Shown piece after piece: positions 25,157 through 33,683 of a stretch of DNA of 64,000 bases. The DNA lies in NCBI GenBank assembly GCA_031460175.1, contig JAVKGW010000003.1, forward strand, positions 124,001-188,000, given 5' to 3'. The notes under the pieces are model-generated. The model was given only the letters and a program-made list of their open reading frames with translations. It was not told the DNA's origin and searched no databases. This DNA comes from Armatimonadota bacterium. Lineage in GTDB: Bacteria; Sysuimicrobiota; Sysuimicrobiia; Sysuimicrobiales; Sysuimicrobiaceae. Every line of letters starts with the position of its first letter. Position 1 is the first letter of the stretch. Position numbers and translations under genes: made by a program.

Positions 25157-27027
25157 GAGGGGATCGAGGGGCACGTCCGTTCGGGATCCAGCTCGCCTAC
25201 TGGGACATCTCGGGCCGCCTGCGTCGCTCCTCTCCCGATGCTGTCCGCGCGGTGGTGGATGCCCTGGGAGTTGATCCCCGCGCTCCGTTGCCCATCGTGG
25301 AACCCGTGACCGTGGCGTGGGAGGGAAGGATCCGGATCCTCCTACGGCTCCGCACGGAGCCGGATCGATTGGCCTGCTGGGTGCGGCGGGAGGACGGGGA
25401 GGAGGTCGGAGAGAGCCACCTGACCGCCTCGCCCCGGAGATCCGGAGGGTGGGAGGTGCGGATGCCGGGCCGGTTCCCCTTCGGGGTCCACGAGGCCCGG
25501 GTGGAGGTGGGCGGAAACGGGTATCGGACCACGGTGATCTCGGCCCCCCGCAGGATCGCCCTGCAGGGCGGGATCTGGGGAGTGTTCGCGCCGCTTTACG
25601 GGCTGTGGTCTCGCGGGAGCCAGGGCATCGGGGACTTCGAGGATCTCCGTCGGTTCGGGGAATGGGTGGCCGCGCGCGGGGGACATCGGGTGGGGACCCT
25701 GCCGCTTTTGCCCGTGTTTCCCGAGGATCCCAGTCCATACCGTCCCCTCAGCCGGCTTGTGTGGAGTGAGCTCTTCGTACGCCTGCCCGAGGATGGCGGA
25801 TCTCCAGATGGGCAGCTCGTGGATTACCCCTCGGTTTTCGCCCGAAAGCGGGATCGCCTGATGGAACGAAGCGCCCACCTGGATCCCGCAGAGGAGGCGG
25901 AATTTCAAGCGTGGCGGGCCGTGCATCCCCTCGTGGAGGACTACGCCCGGTTCCGGGCCGCCTTGGAGCGCTTCCCACCCTCGTGGCGGACCTGGCCGGA
26001 GACCCTGCGGGAGAGCCGGAATTTCGAGGGCGTCTCGCCCGCCACGGTGCGCGCGTATGCGTACGGACAGTTTTTGGCCCACCGGCAGCTCGAGCATGCG
26101 GCGCGCGCAGGTCCGGGGCTGTATCTGGACTTTCCCCTCGGGGTACATCCGGACGGCTACGACGCCTGGCGGTTCCAGCACCTCTTCGTGGAGGGCGTTT
26201 CGGTCGGCGCTCCCCCGGATCCGTTTGCGGCGCAGGGCCAGGATTGGGGCTTTGCGCCGCTCCACCCCCTGCGCATCCGGGAGGAGGGATACGCGTATCT
26301 CCGCCGCTGCCTCGCCCACCATTTCCGGGTGGCCCGGCTGCTCCGGGTGGATCACGTGATGGGACTCCACCGGCTCTACTGGATCCCCCGGGGCTTTCCC
26401 GCCTCCGAGGGCGTGTACGTGCGGTATCCCGCGGACGAGTTGTACGCCTTGCTGCTCCTGGAAGCCTGGCGCCATGGGGCCGGGGTGGTGGGGGAGGATC
26501 TCGGGACCGTCCCGCGGGCAGTGCGCTCGAGGCTCGACAGGCATGGGTTGTGGCGCATGTACGTCCTGATCTTTGAGGGGGATCCCTCGGGGGGGCCCCG
26601 GGAGCCCGCGCCCAATACGGTGGCTTCCCTGGGAACCCATGACACCCCCCCTTTTGCCGCCTTTTGGACCGGGGAGGACGTCCGGGAACGGGAGGCGCTG
26701 GGCTTGGTGGATGCGGAGCGGGCGCGGTCAGAACGGGAACATCGGGAACGCGTGGTGGCGGGCCTGGCCCGGGCCTTTTCGGTGGATCCCACGGACGTGG
26801 CACGGGCACTGCGCGCGAGCCTGCGGTTCCTGGCCGCGAGTCGGGCCGCGTGCGTGCTGGTGAACCTGGAGGACCTGTGGCAGGAGCACAGACCCCAGAA
26901 CCTCCCGGGAACCCTGGGCCACCAGTACCCCAACTGGCGCCGAAGACTCCGATACGCCCTGGAGGACCTGGACTCCCTCCCCGAGGTCCTCTCCGCGCTG
27001 GAGGCGGTGCGCCTCGAACGGACCTGA
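25153..27027 (+). CDS. malQ: 4-alpha-glucanotransferase (GH77)
   Basis: A 624-residue amylomaltase that disproportionates maltodextrins freed by debranching. The GH77 core starts near residue 135 with Gly-Val-Phe-Ala-Pro-Leu-Tyr. It contains [10 protein letters not shown], the nucleophile Asp in Leu-Arg-Val-Asp-His-Val-Met-Gly, the acid in Gly-Glu-Asp-Leu-Gly-Thr-Val-Pro, and Gly-Thr-His-Asp-Thr. The N-terminal ~130 residues are an additional beta-rich region, as in longer GH77 proteins. GTG 25153 overlaps the glgX stop (GTGA). Together with GlgB and GlgX it remodels glycogen chains. Confidence 0.92.
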   Translation: MRGDRGARPFGIQLAYWDISGRLRRSSPDAVRAVVDALGVDPRAPLPIVEPVTVAWEGRIRILLRLRTEPDRLACWVRREDGEEVGESHLTASPRRSGGWEVRMPGRFPFGVHEARVEVGGNGYRTTVISAPRRIALQGGIWGVFAPLYGLWSRGSQGIGDFEDLRRFGEWVAARGGHRVGTLPLLPVFPEDPSPYRPLSRLVWSELFVRLPEDGGSPDGQLVDYPSVFARKRDRLMERSAHLDPAEEAEFQAWRAVHPLVEDYARFRAALERFPPSWRTWPETLRESRNFEGVSPATVRAYAYGQFLAHRQLEHAARAGPGLYLDFPLGVHPDGYDAWRFQHLFVEGVSVGAPPDPFAAQGQDWGFAPLHPLRIREEGYAYLRRCLAHHFRVARLLRVDHVMGLHRLYWIPRGFPASEGVYVRYPADELYALLLLEAWRHGAGVVGEDLGTVPRAVRSRLDRHGLWRMYVLIFEGDPSGGPREPAPNTVASLGTHDTPPFAAFWTGEDVREREALGLVDAERARSEREHRERVVAGLARAFSVDPTDVARALRASLRFLAASRAACVLVNLEDLWQEHRPQNLPGTLGHQYPNWRRRLRYALEDLDSLPEVLSALEAVRLERT

Positions 27028-27054
27028 CCTTTCCCCTCGGCCAGGCGTTCGGTC

Positions 27055-27084
27055 TTGCTGTCCTGCTCTCCGGAGGCGTAGAGT
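27055..27084 (+). promoter_or_regulatory. Possible promoter before the GT4 gene
   Basis: TTGCTG (27055-27060) and TAGAGT (27079-27084) are 18 bases apart in the 194-base gap between malQ and the GT4 gene. Moderate match only; it would give a leader of ~130 bases in which I see no other clear structure. Confidence 0.3.
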
Positions 27085-27221
27085 CTACAGCGCGGAGCCG
27101 ATCTACCCGACGGAACGCGGACCCACCTTGTCCGATTTTCCCACGGTGAAGGCGTTGCCACCGGATCGCGCTGCCCACTCGTGGATGGGCTTCGTGTGCC
27201 GTGGACGGTCGAGGGAATGTC

Positions 27222-28382
27222 ATGCGGGTTGCCCTCCTCGCGTGGGAGTCCTTGCACTCCATCCCCGTGGGCGGGGTGGCGGTTCATGTGACGGAGCTGG
27301 CCGCGGCCCTGGAACGGAAGGGCCACGAGGTCCACGTGTTCACCCGCATGGGGCCTGGCCAGCCTCAGCTGGAGCGGATCCAAGGCGTCTGGTACCACCG
27401 ATGCCCTTTCGATCTGCATCCCGATTTCGTGGAGGAGATCCACAACATGTGCCGCTCCTTCGTGCACCACCTCTTCGCCACGGAGGACTACATGGGAGCG
27501 GGATTCGATGTCGTCCACGCCCACGACTGGCTCACGGCCCCGGCCATGATCTGGATTAAGGAGGGCAGGGGGCGGAGAGGGATCCTCACCATGCACTCCA
27601 CCGAGTACGGGCGATGCGGGAACTGGTTCTGCGGAGGCCGATCCGCCCGGATCCGCGACATCGAGTGGCAGGGAACGTACGTGGCGGATCGGGTGATCAC
27701 GGTCTCCCACGCCCTCCGTGGAGAGCTCCAGTGGATCTACCACCTTCCCGCCTGGAAACTCCACGTGATCTACAACGGGATCAACCCGCATGCCTTCGAC
27801 GGTTTCCTTGATGCGGGAGCGGTAAAAGCCCGGTACGGGATCGGGCCCCTAGATCCCACGGTCCTGTTCTGCGGACGGATGACGTACCAGAAGGGTCCGG
27901 ATCTCCTGATCGGTGCCATCCCCATGGTCCTCCCCTCCTATCCTCATGCGAAATTCGTATTCGTGGGAGACGGGGATATGCGGTGGATCTGCGAACAGGA
28001 GGCCCACGCACTCGGGGTGGCGCATGCCTGCCGGTTTTTGGGGTACCGGAACGGCCGGGAGCTCACCGAACTGTACAAGGCATGCGATGTGGTCTGCGTG
28101 CCGAGTCGGAACGAGCCCTTCGGCATTACCATCCTGGAAGCATGGAGCGCGGGAAAGCCCGTGGTGGCCACGAAGAACGGGGGTCCGGACGAGTTCGTTT
28201 GGCACGAGGTGAACGGTCTCAAGATCTATCCCCATCCGGAATCCGTGGCATGGGGGATCGGAACGTTGTTCCGCGACTTCGAGCGGGCCCGGTGGATGGG
28301 GCGGAACGGACGGGTGGCGGTGGAAACCGCTTTTAGCTGGGATCGGGTAGCGGAACAGACCCTCTCCGTGTACACCGCATGA
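27222..28382 (+). CDS. Glycogen-synthase-like glycosyltransferase (GT4)
   Basis: A 386-residue GT-B enzyme. The N-terminal domain has Trp-Glu-Ser...Val-Gly-Gly-Val-Ala-Val-His and Val-Val-His-Ala-His-Asp-Trp-Leu. The C-terminal nucleotide-sugar domain has Tyr-Gln-Lys-Gly-Pro-Asp-Leu-Leu and the Glu-Pro-Phe-Gly-Ile-Thr-Ile-Leu-Glu-Ala motif (the GT4 E-x7-E). Similar proteins act as glycogen or maltodextrin synthases using ADP- or UDP-glucose, and often sit beside a GH57 gene as here. The start ATG 27222 has GAGGGAAT just before it. An intact synthase next to a broken GH57 gene suggests recent change in alpha-glucan metabolism. Confidence 0.83.
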   Translation: MRVALLAWESLHSIPVGGVAVHVTELAAALERKGHEVHVFTRMGPGQPQLERIQGVWYHRCPFDLHPDFVEEIHNMCRSFVHHLFATEDYMGAGFDVVHAHDWLTAPAMIWIKEGRGRRGILTMHSTEYGRCGNWFCGGRSARIRDIEWQGTYVADRVITVSHALRGELQWIYHLPAWKLHVIYNGINPHAFDGFLDAGAVKARYGIGPLDPTVLFCGRMTYQKGPDLLIGAIPMVLPSYPHAKFVFVGDGDMRWICEQEAHALGVAHACRFLGYRNGRELTELYKACDVVCVPSRNEPFGITILEAWSAGKPVVATKNGGPDEFVWHEVNGLKIYPHPESVAWGIGTLFRDFERARWMGRNGRVAVETAFSWDRVAEQTLSVYTA

Positions 28383-28392
28383 GGAGGAGGTT

Positions 28393-29251
28393 ATGGGCGA
28401 GGTGTTCCATCTGCTGGGGCTCCACACGCACCAACCTCCCGGAAATCTGGAGCTCCTCATCCCCCCGAGGACTGGGAGGATCAAGTGGAAGAGGGAAGGA
28501 GAAGGATCCGGGAGGTGTTCGGTCGGGACCCGCGAATCTTCTGGCCTCCCGAGCTGGCCTTCACCATGGAGATGATTCCGGTGCTGGTGCGGTCCGGGTA
28601 CGAGTACGTGGTGGTGGACGGCGTGCATGTCCGGCCGATGGAGCGCATGGATTGGGAGGATGCCCTCGACCTCAGCAATGCCCAACAGAGTGGCCTGGAT
28701 CCGACCTGGCTTGATGGAGCGGTGCGACACAAAACGGCGAGGGCCCGCAAACCCTGCCTGGTGACCACTTGGACGGATGGAGAGAACGGAGGGTGGTTCC
28801 GGCAGACTCGGGAAGAGGCGGGTTTTTGGGACACTTCTTCTCGCCGTACATGGAACGGGTGCGGGCAGGCCAGATCTCCATCCGCCCCATCTTGCTTTCG
28901 GAGTACGTGCGGGACCACCCGCCCGCATCCGTGGTCAGGGTGGAGCGGGGCGCCTGGAACATCGGCCCCCGGAGCGGGGAGGACTTCTCCCAGTGGGCGG
29001 AGAGCCCAGGGCAGCAGGGGGCTCTGAGGGCGCTGTGGGAGGTGAGCCGGCGTTCCCACGAGATCCGGCGACGGGTGAAGGCCGGGGTGCCGGAGGAGGT
29101 CCGGGAAAAGCTGAGCCGGGCCCGGGAGGCCATCCTCCGGGCCGAGACGAGCTGCTATCTCTATTGGGGAGACGCGTGGATCCCCCGGCTGAGGGCGGAG
29201 ATCGAGGCGGCGGATCGGCTGTTGGAGGAGGTTGAGAGGGCAGTGGGGTGA
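28393..29251 (+). pseudogene. Broken GH57 glycoside hydrolase gene (internal deletion plus frameshift)
   Basis: Pieces of one GH57 (COG1449-type) protein lie in three frames. Piece 1 (from ATG 28393) reads Phe-His-Leu-Leu-Gly-Leu-His-Thr-His-Gln-Pro-Pro-Gly-Asn-Leu, the usual N-terminus. Piece 2 begins about 28461 in another frame with Pro-Glu-Asp-Trp-Glu-Asp-Gln-Val-Glu and continues Phe-Trp-Pro-Pro-Glu-Leu-Ala-Phe and Thr-Trp-Thr-Asp-Gly-Glu-Asn-Gly-Gly-Trp-Phe. In intact relatives, well over 100 residues separate pieces 1 and 2, so an internal segment is missing. Near 28820 one base appears lost (GGTTTTTGGGACAC, where a fourth G would restore Gly-His-Phe-Phe), shifting to piece 3, which runs to a TGA at 29249-29251 through Pro-Tyr-Met-Glu-Arg-Val-Arg-Ala-Gly. 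ATG 28393 has GAGGAGG before it. Not expected to be functional. Confidence 0.75.
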
Positions 29252-29288
29252 ACCATCGAAACCCGGAAGAAGGAGGGGGGTTCATGAG

Positions 29289-29405
29289 ATGACCCTGGCC
29301 AAGTCGGACACCAGCACCGGGTACGCCAGCTACTACAACGTGTACGGAGCCCTGAAGTGCTCCGACTGCCGCCTTGAGTGGAGGTCGTACGTCCCGCAGC
29401 GATAG
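29289..29405 (+). CDS. Small ORF with one CxxC (38 aa), hypothetical
   Basis: ATG 29289 to TAG 29403-29405, preceded by GAAGGAGGGGGG (29269-29280), a strong ribosome-binding site. The peptide is Tyr-rich and ends Ala-Leu-Lys-Cys-Ser-Asp-Cys-Arg-Leu-Glu-Trp-Arg-Ser-Tyr-Val-Pro-Gln-Arg. One CxxC could form half a metal site. I do not recognise it. It overlaps the proposed TTG start of the next gene and could serve to couple translation. It could also be the remnant of a longer protein following the broken GH57 gene. Confidence 0.35.
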   Translation: MTLAKSDTSTGYASYYNVYGALKCSDCRLEWRSYVPQR

Positions 29406-31026
29406 CCTCCGGGCCGTGGATCCGAGGGCGCGGATTCCCTGGTGGCGGACCGCGGTCGTTTACCACATCTACGTCCGGTCCTTCCAGGACACGGACGGGG
29501 ACGGCGTGGGCGATCTCCCCGGGATCCTCCAGCGCCTGGACGATCTCGCGGACCTGGGCGTGGGGGCCGTGTGGCTCAGCCCCTTCTATCCCTCCCCCCA
29601 GAGGGATTTCGGGTATGACGTGGTGGATTACAGGAACGTGGATTCCGTCTTCGGGACGCTTGCCGATTTCGATCGCCTGGTGGGGGAGGCGCACCGACGT
29701 GGACTGCGGGTGATCCTCGATCTCGTGGCCAACCACACCAGCAGCGACCACCCGTGGTTCGTGGAATCCCGCCGCGGCCGCACGAGCCCCAAGCGGGACT
29801 GGTACGTGTGGCGGGACCCGCGGCCGGATGGAGGGCCTCCCAACAACTGGCTCAGCTTCTTCGGGGGACCCGCGTGGACTTTGGACCCGCAGACCGGGCA
29901 GTACTACCTCCACCACTACCTCCCCGAGCAGCCGGATCTGAACTACCGGAACCCGGAGGTCCTGGAGGCCATGCTGGAGGTGATGCGGTTCTGGCTGGAG
30001 CGCGGGGTGGACGGGTTCCGGGTGGACGCCGCAGCCCACCTCGTGGAGGATGCCTCCTTCCGGGACGAACCGCCCAACCCCGCCTGGCAGCCCGGGATGC
30101 GGGAACGGGACCGCCTGATCCACCTGTACACGGACCACCAGCCCGAGACCCACGCGGTGCTCCGGCACTTCCGGGCCCTGGTGGACCGGTGCAGCGAGCC
30201 CGGTCGGGAACGCGTCCTCATCGGGGAGGTGTATGCACCCTTTGGGATCCTGATCTCCTACTACGGTTCTCCGGAAGCACCGGAGTGCCACTTCCCCTTC
30301 AACTTCGCCCTGGTGGATCTCCCGGCCGAGCGGTGGACCGCGGAAGACCTGAAAGCCCTGGTGGAAGCATACGAATCCCTCTTGCCGGGTTGGGCCTGGC
30401 CCAGCTGGGTCCTCGGGAACCACGACCGACCTCGGGTGGCCACCCGCCTGGGGGAGGAGCGGACCCGGCTCGCCCACTTCCTGCTGCTGACCCTGCGGGG
30501 GACCCCAACCCTCTACTACGGGGACGAGCTGGGCCTCCAGGATCTACAGCTCTCTCCGGACCAGGTGCGGGACCTGCCCGGACTTCGGGAGCACGGGGGC
30601 CGGTGGTCCCGGGACGCGTCCCGGGCCCCCATGCCGTGGGACGACTCTCCGGGAGCGGGGTTCACCACGGGGATCCCCTGGCTTCCGCTCCCTCCGGATT
30701 TCCGCGTGCGGAACGTGGCGGCGCAACGGCAAGACCCGTCCTCCATGTTCCACCTCGTTCGGCGCCTGCTGCATCTTCGCCGGCAGACCCCCGCGCTTTT
30801 GGTGGGGGCTTACCGGTCCCTCCCTGCGCCGCCGGGCGTCTACGCGTACGAGCGCTTCACGGATCGGGATCGGGTCCTGGCGGCCCTCAACTTCTCGGAC
30901 CGTGCACGGTCCGTGGAGGCTTCGGGTGAGGTCCTCCTCTCCACCCGTCTTGATCGGTCCGGTCCGGAGCGGGCCCCCGTGGAGCTCCGGCCGTACGAAG
31001 GGGTCCTCCTGCGGCCCTCGGAGTAG
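29374..31026 (+). CDS. GH13 alpha-glucosidase (oligo-1,6-glucosidase/trehalose-6-P hydrolase-like)
   Basis: A GH13 subfamily 17/23/31-like exo-alpha-glucosidase of up to 550 residues. Motifs: Tyr-His-Ile-Tyr-Val-Arg-Ser-Phe-Gln-Asp at the barrel start, Asp-Leu-Val-Ala-Asn-His-Thr-Ser, the nucleophile in Gly-Phe-Arg-Val-Asp-Ala-Ala, the acid in Leu-Ile-Gly-Glu-Val-Tyr, and Leu-Gly-Asn-His-Asp-Arg-Pro-Arg. A C-terminal beta domain is present. The start is unclear: TTG 29374 lies inside the small ORF upstream, while GTG 29416 is closer to the usual N-terminus but has no obvious ribosome-binding site. It probably hydrolyses short maltose- or isomaltose-type oligosaccharides from glycogen breakdown. 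Confidence 0.85.
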   Translation: MSGGRTSRSDSLRAVDPRARIPWWRTAVVYHIYVRSFQDTDGDGVGDLPGILQRLDDLADLGVGAVWLSPFYPSPQRDFGYDVVDYRNVDSVFGTLADFDRLVGEAHRRGLRVILDLVANHTSSDHPWFVESRRGRTSPKRDWYVWRDPRPDGGPPNNWLSFFGGPAWTLDPQTGQYYLHHYLPEQPDLNYRNPEVLEAMLEVMRFWLERGVDGFRVDAAAHLVEDASFRDEPPNPAWQPGMRERDRLIHLYTDHQPETHAVLRHFRALVDRCSEPGRERVLIGEVYAPFGILISYYGSPEAPECHFPFNFALVDLPAERWTAEDLKALVEAYESLLPGWAWPSWVLGNHDRPRVATRLGEERTRLAHFLLLTLRGTPTLYYGDELGLQDLQLSPDQVRDLPGLREHGGRWSRDASRAPMPWDDSPGAGFTTGIPWLPLPPDFRVRNVAAQRQDPSSMFHLVRRLLHLRRQTPALLVGAYRSLPAPPGVYAYERFTDRDRVLAALNFSDRARSVEASGEVLLSTRLDRSGPERAPVELRPYEGVLLRPSE

Positions 31027-31067
31027 GGTGGTACGATGGAGGTGACCACGGAGTGCGAGGAGGCGGC

Positions 31068-32165
31068 ATGCTCGGCTTTCGCAAGGGGCCCACCCGGGAG
31101 CAGGTTCTCGAGGCGCTGCGGGATGTGCAGGACCCGGAGCTGCACCGGTCCATCGTGGATCTGGACATGGTCCGGGACGTGCAGATCCGGGGCGGGGTGG
31201 TGCGGGTGGAGGCGTTGCTCACCATCGCGGGATGTCCCCTCCGGGAGACCATCGTCCAGTCCATCGAGGAGCGGGTGCGACGGCTTCCCGGGGTGGAGGG
31301 GGTGGAGGTGCACTTGGGCGTGATGGCCCCGGAGCAGCGACAGGCCCTCATCGAGAAGCTGCGGGGATCGCAGATGCCCGGCCGGCCGGCCTCCTTCCTC
31401 CGGCCGGAGAGCGGGGTGCGCGTGCTCGCCGTGGCGAGTGGCAAAGGAGGGGTCGGGAAGTCCACGGTGACCGCGAACTTGGCCGCGGCCCTGGCGCACC
31501 GCGGGCGGCGGGTGGGGGTGCTGGACGCGGACGTGTACGGGTTCAGCATCCCGAAGATGCTGGGGATCCAGGGACGGCCCACGGTGATCGACCAGATGAT
31601 CCTGCCCCTGGAACGGGACGGCGTTCGGGCCATCTCCATGGGCATGCTGGTGGACACGGGTGAGGCCGTCATCTGGCGCGGGCCCATGCTCCATAAGGCC
31701 CTCACCACCTTCATCCAGGAGGTGCACTGGGGAGACATCGAGGTGCTGTTGCTGGATCTCCCCCCCGGGACCGGGGACGTCTCCATCTCCATCGCACAGC
31801 TGCTGCCGTGGGGGGAGATGATCATCGTGACCACTCCTCAGGAGGCCGCGGTGGAGGTGGCCCAGCGGGCCGCCCGCATGGCGGAGAAGGTGGGGATGCG
31901 GGTGGCCGGGGTGATCGAGAACATGTCCTACTACCGTCCCCATCCGGAGGCGGATCCCGTCTACCTCTTCGGAAAGGGCGGAGGGCGGACGCTGGCGGAG
32001 CGCATCGGCACGGAACTCCTGGCCGAGGTTCCGCTCGATCCCCGGGTGCGGGAGGGGAGCGATCGCGGGGAGCCCGTTGTGCGCACGCACCCTAGTTCTC
32101 CCGCGGCCCAGGCCTTCTTCCAGGCGGCGGATCGGCTCCTTGCCCAGAGCCGGGCGCGGAGGTAA
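31068..32165 (+). CDS. mrp: Mrp/ApbC-type Fe-S carrier ATPase
   Basis: A 365-residue protein. Residues ~5-95 are a MIP18/DUF59 domain containing the conserved Thr-Ile-Ala-Gly-Cys-Pro-Leu. The rest is a ParA/NBP35-type P-loop ATPase with the deviant Walker A Ser-Gly-Lys-Gly-Gly-Val-Gly-Lys-Ser-Thr and Leu-Leu-Leu-Asp-Leu-Pro-Pro-Gly-Thr-Gly-Asp. The central Cys-x-x-Cys near the C-terminus that many Mrp proteins use to hold a cluster is missing (Met-Ser-Tyr-Tyr-Arg-Pro stands there), so cluster carriage may differ. ATG 31068 after GAGGAGGCGG is preferred to GTG 31053. Confidence 0.92.
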   Translation: MLGFRKGPTREQVLEALRDVQDPELHRSIVDLDMVRDVQIRGGVVRVEALLTIAGCPLRETIVQSIEERVRRLPGVEGVEVHLGVMAPEQRQALIEKLRGSQMPGRPASFLRPESGVRVLAVASGKGGVGKSTVTANLAAALAHRGRRVGVLDADVYGFSIPKMLGIQGRPTVIDQMILPLERDGVRAISMGMLVDTGEAVIWRGPMLHKALTTFIQEVHWGDIEVLLLDLPPGTGDVSISIAQLLPWGEMIIVTTPQEAAVEVAQRAARMAEKVGMRVAGVIENMSYYRPHPEADPVYLFGKGGGRTLAERIGTELLAEVPLDPRVREGSDRGEPVVRTHPSSPAAQAFFQAADRLLAQSRARR

Positions 32166-32171
32166 GGCGGC

Positions 32172-33683
32172 ATGCCGGAGGTCTACCACAACTACATCCG
32201 CGGGCGGTGGGTGCCCGCTCGATCGGGTGCTGTCTTCGAGTCCGTCAACCCTGCCACCGGGGAAGTCCTGGGGCTGTGTGCCTTATCCGGCCCGGAGGAC
32301 GTGGCGGAGGCGGTGGTCGCGGCGAAGGAGGCCTTCCCGAGGTGGCGCAAGATCCCTGCCCCCCGGCGGGCGGAGATCCTCTACCGGGCCGCGGAGCTCC
32401 TGGTGCGGCGCAAGGAGCACTACGCACGGCTCATGACCCTGGAGATGGGCAAGATCCTCCTCGAGAGCCGCGGGGATGTGCAGGAAGCCATTGACATGAC
32501 CTATTTCCTCGCGGGCGAGGGACGCCGCCTGCACGGGTACACCACGCCCAGCGAGATGCCCCACAAGGCCGCGTACTGCGTGCGCCAGCCCGTGGGCGTG
32601 GTGGGCGTCATCACGCCGTGGAACTTCCCCTTCGCCATCCCCAGCTGGAAGATCGTCCCGGCCCTGGTGTGCGGGAACACGGTGGTCTTCAAGCCCGCGC
32701 CGGAGGTCCCCATCCTGGGCGTGGAGTTCGTGCGATTGCTGGAGGAAGCGGGACTGCCGCCCGGGGTGTTGAACCTGGTTCTGGGCGGGGATGAAGCGGG
32801 CGCGGCCCTGGTGGAGCATCCCGACGTGGCCCTGATCTCCTTCACAGGGTCCACGGAGGTGGGCCTGCAGGTGGCGGAGAAGTGCGCTTCCCGGGGCAAG
32901 CGGGTGTCCCTGGAGATGGGCGGGAAGAACGCGGCCATCGTGATGGACGACGCGGACCTGGATCTGGCGGCCGACGCCCTCACGTGGAGTGCCTTTGGGA
33001 CCACCGGACAGCGGTGCACCGCCTGCAGCCGCATCGTGGTGCACCCCCGGGTGCACGGGGAGATGGTAGATGTTCTGGTGGACCGGGCCAGACGCCTCCG
33101 GCTGGGAAACGGCCTGGACCCGGAAACCGAGGTGGGGCCCCTCGTGAGTGAGGCGCAGCTGCGGAAGGTGGAGCGGTACGTGCGGATCGGGCAGGAGGAG
33201 GGAGCGGTGGTTCGGGTGGGTGGGGAGCGGGCGATGGAGGGGGACCTCGCGCGGGGATTCTTCTTCCGGCCCACGGTCTTCGACTGGGTAGACCCCCGCA
33301 TGCGCATCGCCCAGGAGGAGATCTTCGGCCCCGTGGTGGCGCTCCTGCAGGCGGAAGACCTGGAGGAGGCCATCCGCATCGTGAACGACGTCCCCTATGG
33401 GCTCAGCGCCTCCATCTTCACCCGGGACATCCAGAAGGCCATGCGGGCCGTCGAGGATCTTCACACGGGGATCGTGTACGTGAACCACGGAACCATCGGG
33501 GCGGAGGTCCACCTGCCCTTTGGGGGGACCAAGTTCACGGGGAACGGACACCGGGAGGGGGGGATTCAGGTGTTGGATGTGTTCACGGAATGGAAGTCCG
33601 TCTACATCGATTACAGTGGCCGGCTCCAGCGGGCCCAGATCGACCGGGAACCCGTGGTGCCGAGAGAGGAGGGAGGAGCATGA
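32172..33683 (+). CDS. NAD(P)-dependent aldehyde dehydrogenase
   Basis: A 503-residue enzyme oxidising an aldehyde to the acid. It has the Rossmann contact Thr-Pro-Trp-Asn-Phe-Pro-Phe, Phe-Thr-Gly-Ser-Thr-Glu-Val-Gly, the general base Glu in Leu-Glu-Met-Gly-Gly-Lys-Asn, and the catalytic Cys in Gly-Gln-Arg-Cys-Thr-Ala. The Cys-Thr-Ala-Cys-Ser-Arg and the C-terminal Thr-Gly-Asn-Gly-His-Arg-Glu resemble the group that includes alpha-ketoglutaric-semialdehyde and methylmalonate-semialdehyde-like enzymes; substrate not determined. It overlaps the DUF2090 gene by four bases, which suggests a shared catabolic route. Confidence 0.9.
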   Translation: MPEVYHNYIRGRWVPARSGAVFESVNPATGEVLGLCALSGPEDVAEAVVAAKEAFPRWRKIPAPRRAEILYRAAELLVRRKEHYARLMTLEMGKILLESRGDVQEAIDMTYFLAGEGRRLHGYTTPSEMPHKAAYCVRQPVGVVGVITPWNFPFAIPSWKIVPALVCGNTVVFKPAPEVPILGVEFVRLLEEAGLPPGVLNLVLGGDEAGAALVEHPDVALISFTGSTEVGLQVAEKCASRGKRVSLEMGGKNAAIVMDDADLDLAADALTWSAFGTTGQRCTACSRIVVHPRVHGEMVDVLVDRARRLRLGNGLDPETEVGPLVSEAQLRKVERYVRIGQEEGAVVRVGGERAMEGDLARGFFFRPTVFDWVDPRMRIAQEEIFGPVVALLQAEDLEEAIRIVNDVPYGLSASIFTRDIQKAMRAVEDLHTGIVYVNHGTIGAEVHLPFGGTKFTGNGHREGGIQVLDVFTEWKSVYIDYSGRLQRAQIDREPVVPREEGGA

